Below are positions 36,381-51,300 of a stretch of 64,000 nucleotides of DNA, piece after piece. The position numbers were made by a program, and so were the translations under genes. Origin of the DNA: Aporrectodea caliginosa (taxonomy: Eukaryota; Annelida; Clitellata; Crassiclitellata; Lumbricidae). Position 1 is the first letter of the stretch. Every line of letters starts with the position of its first letter. Location of the stretch: positions 934,501 through 998,500 of the forward strand of contig JACEVL010000058.1 in the NCBI GenBank assembly GCA_020284085.1, given 5' to 3'. The notes below the pieces were generated by a model that ran no database searches, was not told the origin of the DNA, and was given only the letters and a program-made list of their open reading frames with translations.

Positions 36381-39300
36381 AGCACACATTAAGTACACAT
36401 TAAATGAACTAAATACACCACAAAAGGTCTGTATTTAATTACATTAATAATATAAATAAAAACAACCATCTCGACTGACCATCCATGACGTCCTGCATGA
36501 GGGTCGATCCAATGGGTTCCTCATTGTCATCGAGACGAGTGTAGTAGATCTGATATCCTCGGATGATACCATTGAGTTCTTTCTCCAATGGAGGGCGCCA
36601 CTGGACACTAATAGCGGTCGAGTTAACCGCTTCCAGTTTCACTTTACGGGGTTCACCCGGAACTTAGGTCAACAGAGAAAATACAAGGAACTAAACTATA
36701 TGGATTAAAAGATCGAGATAAAGACATAATTATTATAATATAATAATTAGTTCATAACTATTAAGCCAGTTGATGACCATTATTCACATGTACAATGACA
36801 TAATAGTTGTGAACTGATTATTTAATATCCAGTAATGCAATTTATGAATCGCATCTAGAAGGGATTAAACCCTATAAGTAGATCATTGATCTAGTCCTGA
36901 ATGTATGGAAGTTTACTCAACGCTTAATTTTGGTCCACTGCCTTGATAGCTGATGCCTTGTGCATTAGATGCCAGCCAGTTGATGACCTGTGCATTAGAT
37001 ACTAAACCAGCTGATGCATTAGATACCAGCAGTATAGAAGTTGCTAACAACTAATAGTCTCTCAATAACTTTAAAATAATAGCAACAAAGCTCTTAATTT
37101 CAAAGCGGTTCATAAAATTTCATAAGACTCAGACGAAGTGATTTTATTTAAATATAGAAAATAAACAGAATTTCGAAGTGATTTGAACATTGTATGAAAA
37201 TTCTGCACAAAATATCTTACCATCTTCTGCCGTCTGCACCATGATGACATCAGAGAGCGGGCCATCGCCTTTGGCAGTGTAGGCGAGAACCTGAACGCTA
37301 TAGAGAGTCCACTTGCGTAGGCCTCGCACAACATACAAAGTGTCAGAAGAGGGCAGCGTTGCCATGTCAACGGAGGGATCTGGGCCAGCCTGATTGCCCT
37401 TTGCCTCAGAATACTGAACCCTGTAGCCGAGAATCTGTCCGTTCTGTTCACGCTTTGGTGGTGCATCCCACGTCACCTTGAAACTTGTAGAATCGACTGC
37501 CTCTCCATGCACCATCTGCGGAGGGGCACCAGGAGCTATATAAAATAAATAAAACAATGGTGAAAAAGTTGAAATAAGACGTAAAAGTAAAGATTTTTGT
37601 AAACCTTTGTTGTGATATTGGTAAACACCTATCAGTCCTGATAACAATAGATGAATTAACGGAATAATTGCATTTTGATTATTGGACTTGTTGACTAATT
37701 AACTGGATAATGCTTCAAGTGTGATGTAAACATGAAGCAACCTATCCAATTTGAGCTGATCTTGTTTGGACATCTTAACAGTGGTGCCTTTTGCATAATT
37801 TGCTTTTAGTCTCATTTTGGCATTAATAAAAGTGTTCATAAAAAGGGTTTTCACTCTCGAAACTAAAACAAACTGTGGTTTTACAACTGTTACACTATAC
37901 TGCATTGTCTGAATGTTCCTTTTACAACAATTGTGTTTCTTTTTTACTGTAATGCTGGTTGTAAGGTGTAAGCATTCATCTCAAATTAATAAATATAACT
38001 CACTTACTTACTTTCTTACTGACTTAATTTCTTAATTGCTTGCATGTGCAAACATACACCATAGCCGTTCTTGCATTTGCAAATTGATCAACAGATTGTT
38101 GCATTAATCAGCTAAGACGAGAAAAACTAACCAGCCTCCAATGTCTGAATAACAGCTGGAGAGCATGGCGTGCCTTCTCCACGAGATGATCGAGCAGTGA
38201 TCCTGATCGTGTATTTCGTGTTTGGAGTCAGGTCTTCCAGCATATAAGAATTTCTCGGAGGAGAAACGGTTATGTGAACGTTTTGCCGATCGGAATCATT
38301 GTAGTAGATTTCATAGCTAACCAGATTGTCAGCAGAAATTTGTGGTGCATCCCAGGTCAGCTGAATTGTTTTGGCTGATGTTACGCTTCCAACAACGTTC
38401 GTAGGCTGTCCAGGTACTACAAACCAAAATCCAGCCAAAATAAATTCAAGGTAACATTCAGTAACAGATTTCATATTTTCAGAAGAACACAAACTCATAA
38501 AATTTATAAAAGAAAATTCTGCATTTTATAAGCAACCCAAACATCAAGTCAAACATCAAGTCAGCTTTCTAACAGTATCTTGTCTTGGATACTAATCTTG
38601 ATATCTCAGTCTTTCTCTTCCCTTGTTCCGGAAATGCTTGAAGTCCATTTTATTCATTAGTGATAGCACTGACTTGGGTCAGGAGTGCCTCTCAATTGCT
38701 GAGTGGTGCTTTATAAATGTTTGATTACAATTACGACAAAAGAATCAGAGATTAGAAAAAAGAAAGAGCCAGTATAATTTGTAATCCAAATTTTAAGTGA
38801 ATAAGTTATTCCTCGTGGACATAAGATAAGTATGACCAAGTCTCAGTGACTATGGTCAGCAACAAGCAAGTGAATGCACAGATCTAGGAACACACCCAGC
38901 TATTCAGTAGAGACATAACACAAGGCACAAGTACAACATTTGTAAAACTATTCCAAAAACTAAGATCAAAAACTAAGATCAAGCTGTTGCCAAAGAATGT
39001 AGCCCATTTGTATCTTGGATTTTAAATGCTTGGTTTAAGTCTGTCTAAACAGAATGTAGAACAAAAAAATAGCAGATGATCAGTAGGTCTTCAAATCCAG
39101 CCAATAGTAGTCACTTGTTTATTTGTTGATTATTTTAAAAATGTATGTAATCGTTGTATAGTATACAATCTAATGCATGTGTGCCTGTTAGATGCAAATA
39201 AAGGCTACTAACTTACTTACTTACTTAAGTATCTGTGTATAAATGCTTACTAAAATACCGGTGATATTGATCTGAATGAGTGGCTATAGTTTCCATGTCT

Positions 39301-42300
39301 GAATATATCTTATAAGCATGGAAAATTTGATGTGCACGAGGGGCTTTAATAATAACAGCTACAATAATATTTTAAACAGCCACATTTAATGAACACCATT
39401 AGGCCTACTACGCCAATTAAGGCAGATACAACAACCAAACGATACAAAAATGAGAAAAGGAAAGAGAAAAACACACAGAATATTAATTATAGTCCACAGC
39501 AGATCAGCTCAATGACCTAATGATACTACAACGGATACAAGTTGGCAATAACTGAGAAAATATTGATTTCAGAAAGGTAATGACTATGTCCAATATTGAC
39601 CATAACATTGTACATAAATGTAAAAGAAATATATCGTACCAGATCAAAAGCAGCTGAACGATCCAATAAGAGCCGAGACACACAACTTAGGAGCACAACA
39701 CATAACAACCTGTTCAAGCCTCATCAGCTAAAAGCTGAAGTGTGATGTGATCAAATACATTCTTACAGCTTACACAAAATCAAATACGTTCTAACAGCTT
39801 TTGAAAGTAAGACTCAGCTCTAAATTACAAAACCAAGCTGTAAGCTTAAAATAAGCAGCTCACTCAAATAATTATACAGTAAGAAAACAAAATTATTCTA
39901 ACAACAAAATACAGCTGCAGAACTCCTGGCCAACACCCCATGCCATTAAAGTGTTCTACCATTTCAGTTCAGAATATGTGATTCATAACAACACGTCACC
40001 CTAAAGACATCTGATTTCAAACAGAAAATGCAAGCTCTATCCTCAAATGCAAAATAAAATTCTGTATACATATGGTACACTTAAATATGTCTAAAAAAAT
40101 TTTTTAGTTCTCTGTTGCCATACTTTTTGCGAATAAGATAAGATTATCTTAATAAGATAATCATGTGGTCTGTCTGTTTTAATTTCCAAACTTATGATCG
40201 TTGATTATGATTATCCTGGATCACTACTTGTAAACTATTCTGTGGAAACAATAAAATGATTGATTGATTGATTGAATATAGGCATTTGTACGGTATGCGT
40301 GATTCATTCATACTGCCGCGGCTTCTTCAAAAGTTCTCCTTTAAGTCAAAAGAATTTCAATATTGTATCGAAATGAACTGAATATGGAAGCTTATCCAGC
40401 ATCACTATTATAACATCTTCTGCAGCGAAAGCAGTCTGTGGCCAGGAAGAAAAGAATTTAGCAACTGCGCAAAGAAATTTTAGCAAGTATTCCCTTAATC
40501 AGGACAAGCCGTAAATAAAGAAAGCATTTTAGAAAGAGAAAACAGTAAGTTTCTACCAAATGAAACAGTAGGCATAGAAATAAGATGAACTAAAGTTAAG
40601 AAATCATAAAAATCAGAAGTCAGAATATGTAACATAAAGGGCATACAGATATATCTATAGTATGAGCTGTCATACTCACATGTTAGGATTTCCACTCTCT
40701 CATAGACTGTTAGTTGATTTAAGACACAAAATCAGGACTATGAACATTTGGAAGAGATTAATATGCAGGACATTAAACTTAAATCAGAGGCAAATAATAA
40801 TGTGACATGACAGAAGTTTATGTTAGTTAACACTTTTACATATTCGTGCATATCGGGGTTGTAATTCAGACATACAAAACCTACATGTGCATTTGAATTA
40901 TTCTTATGGTTTCTTGTACATTCTATAAAACACTCAAAGGCATTGCTGTATATACTTCAAAAACTGCTTTCCTTAGATATTGCCAGAATAAGCAGAAACT
41001 TCATGTCTCAAGATGATTTTCAAGAAAAAATTCCATAAATATGTCATATATACACAAAGCTAATGAAATGAAAAACATAAATTACTGTAAGACCATTTTA
41101 TACATGACTTTATGGCATCATTTTATTATATACAATATATATTATATATATATATATATATACACACATGCAAATAAATAAAAATGTATGTTTTATAAAT
41201 CACTCAAGTCTTTTTTCTTTAGTCGTGGCTGGGCTGGGAGCGCTCCTGAGTAGGATTCTTGAAGGGGCATTATATAAATTCTCACAATGAATGAATGAAT
41301 GAATAAATACATGTACACAGTTAGAAAAATACAGCACAGAAATGTCATTTTATCATATATAGGGGATTATAGGCCTAATAAATATAAAAGTGCATAGTAT
41401 AAAATGAACTACTGTGCATGGTTTAAGAACATCAGCCATTCAGTAGGAGATCCAGAACCAAGACAATTTTTGCATATGCTGGTCAATTCACAAGTGTCTG
41501 GCTAATCAAATAACATCTACGTCTGGAAATTGAATAAAGAAATTGCAAGCCGATAAGTCTGTGTACCTGTAAGGCCATTTCAGATAGTGAAGATAAATAT
41601 TTTCTGCTAGATCCAGGCTTCCTGGATTTGGCAGTTTATTAATGTCAAACGCACAGATTTTCTATACACTGTCACTTCACAAAAGATTAATATCATTTAG
41701 CATTTACCAAAGTGCAGAGTTAAGTGGACTGACCTTCTTGCTGAATTTTAACTTGGATGGGGTCCGACAAAGGGCCTTCCCCGGCGCTTGTAAATGCAAG
41801 AACTGCTATGGTGTATGTTTGGTTGATTGCCAAATTACTGATGGTCACTAACTGACCGCTGTCCACTGTCTGCAGTGTCCATGAAGTCGTTGGTAGAGTT
41901 GGAGTCATGGTAAAGTAGATCTTATAGCCCTGCAAGAACACCCATCAAACCAATACCACTGACATAATTGGATAAACGCTGAAGCAGACGCAAAAGAGAA
42001 AGAGAGACATGCGGATTCTTATACGTTTAATGAAATCCAAACTTAATTCCATTCGATCTAAATGCTATCGTTGCACGCTTTCTAATAATAGTCGGAGGGT
42101 CAATTGCAGCACTCACTGAAACAAACAAGTGCAGACTGTGCAAATTTGCAGGAGAAAATGAATTGCACTGGAACCTCATTAAAGCGCCACCTAGGGTGAG
42201 CCAGCCTTACCAAGTATCGTATTATAACAAAGTTGTACTACACTGAGGTCATGCCATAATGCCAAATTACATTTGGGATACATCTTCCACCACATTAGGC

Positions 42301-45300
42301 TACATCACAATTCAAGTTACAGTATTATATAAAAACATACTGAGATAATGCCCCATCCAATTATAATCTAAATTTTAATATTTAGCCCCCGTTAACCATT
42401 AATTAAAACACTGATGGAACTGTGTAACAAGTTGCAGAAATGTCGGCTTGATCCAGCAAATAAACGAAAATTGATTGATCAATTGAGCATTTCAACAAGA
42501 TTCCAGTATACAGAAACTTTATAACATTACAACACTATTTCATATAATTTGTAAATTAGAAAGTTCAGACCACCTTCAACATTTAATGTCTGACTTTTAA
42601 AATGTATGTAATAATGCTGTCCATTAAAAATAAAATAAGTTCAGCAATCCGAATTTATCAAATGTATGCAATACCGCAATTACTGGAGTTAATTAGAAAT
42701 TAAGAAACCTTGATGACTCCATTGGAATTTTCTGGTTCTTCCCACTGGACAACCACAGAACTTGAAGTTAGCGGCCGTGCTCGAACGTTGCGAGGGGAAC
42801 TGCTCGGGGCTAAACTCCAAAGGAAAATTAGACAATAAGGTAAGACAAGGTTTTTGATAGGGGAAGGTTAAGTTACGTTAATTTCTCATTTAATCATCCA
42901 TCAATCAATAGCAGTTGATAACAATAACAGTTATCAATTATAGTTGATACCAGTTCTCAGATGTATGGTTCTAGAACTGTGCTACAATGACTACACTACA
43001 AATACAAGGAACTCCATAATTACATATTTACAACTACAAGGATCTCCATTTTACAACTATCTGTGCATGGTAGCCAATTAGTTAAGGCACTCAGCCCATA
43101 ACATGAAGAGTATGGGTTCGAGCCTCCACTCAAGCGTTCACTGTGTACAGACATTAAGCAAACCCTTCACTCACAATTGCACAGCACTACTGATGTTTTG
43201 TTTATGTGGCCCTGTGTGCACTTATCAACTTTAGAAGGAGGGCAATATCAAATTCAGTTGTATTGTATTGTTGTAACTCTGTGTTTAAAAGTTCTATAAC
43301 AAAGGATCTCTTATTGTTTTATAATTTATGCATTGTTTAATTATAAATCTCAGATCTTACTCTACTGTAAACAGTGATTTGTAAAGCAACATAAGACTGC
43401 ATAAAATTCTCTGATTTTAATCTAGCCTAATCTGATCAAAAATACCCGATAATCAATATATAATCAAGTGCCGATTTTCAACAGTAGAACTTTAATAACA
43501 CAGAGACATCAATCACTGGTCACTGCTACGAAAAACTGATAAAATGGGTTAACGGCAAACCTCAAGGATAATTAACTCTTTGGATGCTGGCAAAACTAGA
43601 TAAATCAGGAAAATGGCTGATCAAATGTGGCTGATTTCCACAGAGGAAGCCATTCATCGACCCAAGGAACTTTCGGCAGAAAATCACACTCGGAACTAAT
43701 ACAGGCACCTGATGTGAAGCCGTAAGGCTGGCAGAAATGTATTTCTAATATAATAACTTAATCTATTAATTAATAGATCTACAATACATCGATATGGACT
43801 AATCGTGTCTTCGACCGTCCACAATACGAGGATTGGTTGTAACACAGACAATTTTGTTTCATATTGGTAATAATTTATTTCAAGATATTAATCTATCAAA
43901 CTATTGAGAAAGATGAAAGATGCTCAAGATCATGAAGTACAACCTCACAAAAATCCAGGCAAACCAGATGTTTTTGATGTTTTTAATTGTTTTCTGTTGT
44001 TTGTTGCCAACATTTGTTGTTTGTATGGCTGTTGTTGACTGAGTTGCTCACTATATTTTTCTCGCTGGTGTTAACTTTTACTTGCTGACATTTGTTACTG
44101 GTTAGGTCTGTTTGTTATATACTTACTGATGCTTGCCTATGTTTGTTCTTCTTTGCTCTTTGTTATTGTGCAATGTTAATTTAATACAAATAAGACTACT
44201 TATTTAGCACTATAGCTGGATCATATTAAAGAACAATATAAATATTTTATATAATAAATAAATAATAAATATTATCTGTGTTTCAGTGTGTTTAGATGCA
44301 GATGAAGTTGTTCTCCTTTATGAACTCTAATATCCTTTACGTTCTTTGAAGAACTGTTTAGACCTAAACATTAACCAATCATAACCCGATGAAAGCAAGA
44401 CTAACCGGCCTCTCTCGTTGCTACTTCCACAGACATGCTAGGCAGACTGCGACCAATGCTGTTCACTGCCAAGACGTGCACTTCGTAGATACTGTTTGCA
44501 CCCAGATGCATCAGAGGATATTCTGTGCCAGTTACGTCTATCACTTCCTTGTAAGCCTCGTCTGTACCTTTGCGCTTGTAACGTAAAACGTAAGATTCAA
44601 CCGGTTCTGCATTTGCACTCATCCACTTCAGCCTCACAGAGGTAGAAGTAACGTCGGACGCTCTAAGGCGAATCGGAGGTTTTGGCAATGCTGCACAAAT
44701 AGTAAAAGAAACAATACAATACAATACAATTTGTATTTATAATGCGCCCTAATAAAACAGAGTCTTACTCAAAGGATGGGTTACAATGTACTTACTAATC
44801 ATAGTACTTACTTACAACAGTAATATAGTAGCAAAAACTTTAATAACATGTATTTGACAACTATGGAAATAAAGCATTTCAATGATTCGTGACATAGAAT
44901 GTACAAACCCAAAAAATATAATATAACAACTTCCATGCATTGGAATCATTGTTCTTCAGTTTAATATGACAATTATGGGCAATAACAGATAGTCAAAGCA
45001 TAATGTAGTCTGAGCAACAGGAACCATTCTAAGTAAATAAGTAAGTAAGGAAGTAGGCACATAAGTAAATAAGTAAGTAAGTAAATATATGCTCAATTAT
45101 ATGCTCATTACAATATCATCCTTATTAATGCCAAACAAATGACCACACTTTACAGATAACAATACATACAAAACAGCGAAAAAAGCAGCCCAAGGCAGTA
45201 AACAAAAATTACATACTTGAAATACATTACAGTATTACTATCACGTCAATCTGGTATTGTATTCAACAGTTTTTATATTTATACACTTAGCAGTATTGTA

Positions 45301-48300
45301 CAGGTTCATGTCAATCAGCATTTTTCGACATTGAAGGAATGCAGAGGCAAGAAGAAAAGCCATCTGTAATTATAACAGCCATACCATTGTGACATACTCA
45401 TCGCTGCACAGATCCCAAAGACATAATCAATAAAACACACAAAACATTTTTCTGCACTTCTTTATCGGCAGCATAGACTGCTGGCATATCGTTATCATCC
45501 AGCAAAAGGTTACTCTTCGGAATTTTCCATTACTGTGGATATACAGAGGACATAGGGCTTAGGAGGAAATTCATCAGACGGAGGGTAAACAAAAGCCAAA
45601 GGGCAGATTAGGGTTGTTAAACCTTTCACCACACACAGACACATTTATACGAATCACTTTGACAGCAATATCCAATTCAAAATTAGTTTACATTATCTGC
45701 TATTTCTAAAAAAAACTGCAATGAAAAATTGCAATTCTTTCTTACATTCCTCTGATAATAATCATTTCCTTCTATTACCTTTTTCTCTCTAGTACTTATT
45801 TCCTACCACTACCTTTGTCCTTTCTTTCTTCCAGTACTATTTTTTCTTTTCTATTCTATTTCTATACTATTTACAGACTTATAAAGTCCCTCTTCCAGTG
45901 CAAAGAACCCCTTTAAAAAGTCTTAAGAGAATGGGCAGAAACAGTAGTGCCCCAGATACGATCACAGCACGAGTTATAGCAGGATGGTCATTCCACAGCA
46001 AAGGGCAAACAGAGGCATAGGCATGATGCTGTGCTGTGACAGACCAAGACTGAGGCACTACAAGGTCGTGACGGTCTAAAGAGTAGAAAACAGTGACATT
46101 TGAAAGTTCTTCAAAAATAAATTTACAAGACATCTACTGCTAACAATTGAACAACTAGCATTTTGCACACATATTTACCTTTTACCCTGATTTCTGCACT
46201 GGCTTCCACGCTGCCAAGATCCGACGCAGCGACGCATGTGTAGGTGGCTGATTCCTTAATGTCCAACAGTCTGAGAACATTCTTTCCAATGGGGATGCTT
46301 TCCTCGGGGGTCAGGTCCACTGTGCCCAGGCGCCACTTGACAAAGGGCATCGGAGATCCAATGGCAACACAGGTCAGGTTGACTTCACCACCAGGCATGA
46401 CCTCTGTGTTCTCTGGGGGTATGGAGAACTGGGGCACCAAACGACGCACTAGTAGAAAACAGTGACATCAGACAATAATGAAGATGTCACACGAGTGTTG
46501 GATGTCGCAATGCAAATTTATTTAATAAACATAAAATTTAAACCTACCATTTAATGTAATTTATTTATTGTAAATAAAAGATAGTCACAAGATAAAGTCA
46601 TCTTCGCATTGCTATACCTGAGAGGCACTTTAAAGGCATTATATTGTTTTGATACATACATACATAGGCCTACATACATGTATATGGGATCTAACCTCGG
46701 CCCTCTACTCTTTCTCATTTGTATAAACGACCTCCCCAATGTATCACCAATCATGTTTTTTATTTTATTTGCAGATGACACCAACGTTTTTTACTCTCAC
46801 CGTTCTTTGCAAACCCTTACTCAGGTCATAAATTCAGAGCTTACTCTAGTGGCGGATTGGTTTTCTGCTAATAAAGTAATAAACTAACCCTTAACCTAGA
46901 TAAAACAAACTTCATACTGTTCAAATCCCATAGGAAAATAGGTCCCTCGGATGACTCGTTAAGATTATCCATCAATGGCATTCCTATTACCAGAGTCACC
47001 TCTACTAAATTTTTAGGTGTTCACGTGGACCAACATTTGACCTGGAAAGAACATATAAAAACTATTTCTGACAAAATTGCTAAAAACATTGGTATTCTAA
47101 CTCGAACTGCATACTTGTTGCCCTCCTGCATACGCCTAAAATTATATTACTCGTTGGTTTACCCCTATCTTACTTATTGCAATATGGTATGGGCATCCAC
47201 TTATGACTCTAGACTACGAAGATTAATTCTATTGCAAAAACGTGCAGTTCGTATCATTATGGGAGTTCCAAGGTGCGTTCATTCTGGACCACTATTTACT
47301 AACTTGAAGCTACTTAAACTAGAGCAGATTCGAACATTACAAATTGGCCTATTTATGTACCGTTATGAACATGGTTTACTTCCAGCATGTTTTAAGGGAT
47401 TTTTCATCTAGGATCCGATGTTCATACTCACTACACCAGAAACTTTAACTCTTATCGCCCCATATATGCACACACCAATACTCACTTATTTTCCATAAAA
47501 TCTGTTGGCTCCACAACCTGGAACATGCTTCCCTCTCACATACGTTGTGCCCCGCACCTACGACACTTTAAAAAATGCTGCATGCCTTCCTGATTAATGG
47601 AAATTAGCTTTAACCTACCCTGCCGGATATTCTTTTTCACTGTTAGTTAAGGTTTTCGTTTTTTCTTTATTTTCATACTGTTTTGAATTGTGTTTATCAT
47701 GTACTGTGTACTATGTACTATACTGTTTGCATTACTGTATGAAACTTGATGTTGCACTGTTTGTCAAGGATTTAGCTATCACTAATTCAAATTTCTGAAA
47801 TGTTGTTTTAGGTGTCCCTAGTTAGCGGGATCTTGATCCCTTTTGGGACTCCTCTTGCGGCCAATCCTGATATTTTGTGTTAAATGTTATGTGATTTTTA
47901 TTTGACATGACTTCAATAAAAGAGTTTTGATTGATTGATTGATTGATATACAGACATGTATACATATCAAATAAATAAATCAATCAATTTTATTTATTGT
48001 CTACCATAGAACATAACATTGTAATAACTTCCAAGTGTTAACCAAGCATATGAATCGTTATAGTGGATGCAAAATGGAAAGTCCAGAAGGGCACACAACT
48101 ATAGTTGAAAGACCAAATAACAAAAACAAAGAGCTGTCATTACAGGTTTTAAGCACCAAAAGAAAGAAGGTTCTGCCAATAAATTTATTCATTGTCTGTT
48201 TAAACAAAGCATCATCAGCCAATTTATCGATGAATTCCCACACCTCCACTAAGCCAGTAAGCAAACTAGATCAATGCTATGGTGATGGGTGATGAGGCAG

Positions 48301-51300
48301 AGATTCTTTGTCTGGGCAGTAGAAGCAGAAAAGAAACAGGCAACGCCAGCCAGAACAATGGAGTCACCGGCCACCTACCAATCGGTCAGTGTGCCAAATC
48401 AATCACTGAAAGCGAAATGCTTTTTTCTGTGGCCGAACTGTGTGCGACACACAGACATGATACGACGTGCACTCGCCGCGACGCACATAGCACACGGGAC
48501 GCGGTACATGAATAAATTAATCAAAGCATCGTGGAAAGTGAATCATACAGACTCATTCAATCAAGCCATCAGTTCAGTGGGAATTCATCTGGTTAGCAGG
48601 AAATGAGTCACGGTTCTACCTGCACCGCTGCTAATGAGTCTCGTCTCGCAATGCTTAGGAAGCACCTGCATTGATGGCTGAAAGCAGAAGCCTGAAGAAG
48701 CTGCGGACAGAGTGGCCCTGCAAGACGCTAAAAGCAAGGAACTGAACAGGTATCCTGCTAAGGCTGCCCTCAGATGGAAAGCACATCGCATGCCGGCCGT
48801 TCTGAACATTTGCTTTCGATTATTAACTCAATTTGGATGGACTGCAGTCATCTGGATGCATAATGGACGTTGCTTGGCTAGACTGCTTGAACCACGCCAT
48901 GCACACAAAAATTCCATATGTTTATTGTCATACATGTTTACTGTCAGCCGAAATAAAGATGCTCCTGTGTTTATATAGGACCAACGTCTAATGACATCCA
49001 TCAATATACAAGGCTACCCAATCATGCACGAAGTTCATTGTTAGTCGCTGTTTAACGATACTGTGTCATATCAAAGATGATTAGCATCGCCCTCATCCTT
49101 TCTTCAGGCTTGGGACTGGCACTGCCAGAGTACGAGCAGTGGCGGAGTTTTAAAGTTCATTGTGTTTATACGTTTATTTAATGATGCCACCATATCGCAG
49201 ATGATTGGCCTTAAGATCATTGTCATGATGCCTATTGTCATGTATGCTTACTGTTAGCTTAAATTAAGGTGTTCATGTATTTATATAGAGGCAATGTCTA
49301 ATGCCACCCGTAAATCCACAAGACTAGCCAATCACGCATGAAGAGCTTTCTCCAGCTCCTGCACAGAATGATCTCAGGGGACTTGAAATGTAGCAATACA
49401 GGTAGAACTCGACCAATCAGATCCTATTTCGGTCGCTAATAAGTGTGAGAAAAGCACCAGATGGCGTGAGTGAACAGTGAAACTCAGTAATGGCTTGTTT
49501 ATTATGCTCCTCTACCGGGTATGGTCCAAGTTGCCTTAGAAATAAATAACTATTTTAACTCCAATAACTGAAAATGAACTATATCCATGAAAGGGTTCAA
49601 AGATGTTTCAGGTGAAGAACAATTTTTCAACCTGGTTTCTCCAATGAATCATGATCCTTTCTTTCATTTACAAAACCTATATTAGTTTACCCACTTCAAT
49701 ATTAAAGATCAAAATAAAGCAAGAATTTCTTTACTGTATATTGCTTCTTTCAAATAAAAGCTGAGTGAAGGTATTTTTATATGAACTAATTGTAAAATAT
49801 GTAGTCCATACAAATTTAGCTATGGCATTGCATATGCAATTGAAAATTCTTGGAGCCTCAAAGTGGAAAATCAAATCAACACAAAGTATTCTGTCAAATA
49901 TATTTAAAAATTGCTTTAATTCCAAAATGCAATTTTGAATTAAACTGCATTTTCTGGCAGCCACTTAAAAGTCTAGTGATTTGTTTTTCGTGACCAACCC
50001 GTATTTTAATGCTAGTTATGTTCTAATTGTTAGCCCACTACAAGCTGTAAATACACCACTATATAAACATGTACATGGTCACAAAATACCATTTCAGTTT
50101 AACATTGCTCTCATCATAACAAACTACTTGATAGGGATATAAAATCCTGTGTTAAATCGAGGATCTGGTGTATAACCATAACCATAACCATAACCATAAC
50201 CATAACCACGACTTTTATTGAAACCAGTTGAACAAAAGGTTTTACAAGAGATGCATATAAACAATGATGATGTTGGTTCAAAGGGGAGTCCTAAAAGGGC
50301 CTAATATGCTAACAAGGGTCACCCTAAAGTAAAGTAATACTATTAATAAGGTTGTCGGGAAATATCTATAAGTCTCTGTTTTAAAAGACAAGAAACAAAG
50401 AATGCGTTATCAAAGAACAAATCTTAACTAGTGTTAACTGCACAACGTGCACATAGAATAAACTTAAATAACCGCATGTATCTATGTATGTATGCATATA
50501 TGTATGTATGTATGTATGTATGCATATATGTATGTACTATGTATGTATGTATGTATGTATGTATGCATATGTATGTATGTATATATATGTATGTATGTAT
50601 GTATGTATGCATGCAAGCTTCTGTGTGAATACATATCTGGATATTCATAGGGCACTCTTAGAACTTCTCAAAGGCACTGAAGCTCAATAATCTATCAGAC
50701 ATACGAGATATGACCTGTGGCTGTAACTAGCCCTAGGAAGGAATCTCATTTATAACGGTCGACTTTTCATGAGTGGGTAAGCATTCGAAAGGCTCATCAA
50801 TTTCGCAACTGCTACAGAAATTTATTCGGAATAGAATATCTGCGCACCTTGAACGTAGACATTTGCCGAATTCGAATACGTGACACCAACGGAATTCTTG
50901 GCAGCACATTCGTACTTGCCTTCGTCAGACTCACGAACATTTACTATCTCCAAAGAACCTGAACAATGAAAAAAGATATTTTAAGATATATTTGGAGTTT
51001 CAGAGAAATAGTTATTTGGTCAGGTGCGTTTTCAGTACACTTACTAACCTGCAGGATACAAGAAAAACGGTATCAGATTAATTTTCCTTTCAATTTGTTT
51101 CCTCTGCAGTTTTTTTCCATTATAATTACACCATTGTCATAATTTTCAACACACAGGCAAAAATTCAAATAAAACTGTTAAAAATAAATTTGGAATTATA
51201 AAGGAATACGACTGAGCTTATTCTAGTGTTCATCATGGTATCTGTCACATTTACCTGAGTCAATTAGTGTCTTAAGAGAACTTTGCAATTAGCCATAATT

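Noticed and set aside
46123..46449. Start codon for the Ig3 ORF
   Set aside because: The apparent initiator is a GTG within an internal exon; the true reading enters by splicing from exon 3.
50424..50690. Overlapping Tyr/Met/Cys-rich ORFs on both strands
   Set aside because: ATGT microsatellite.
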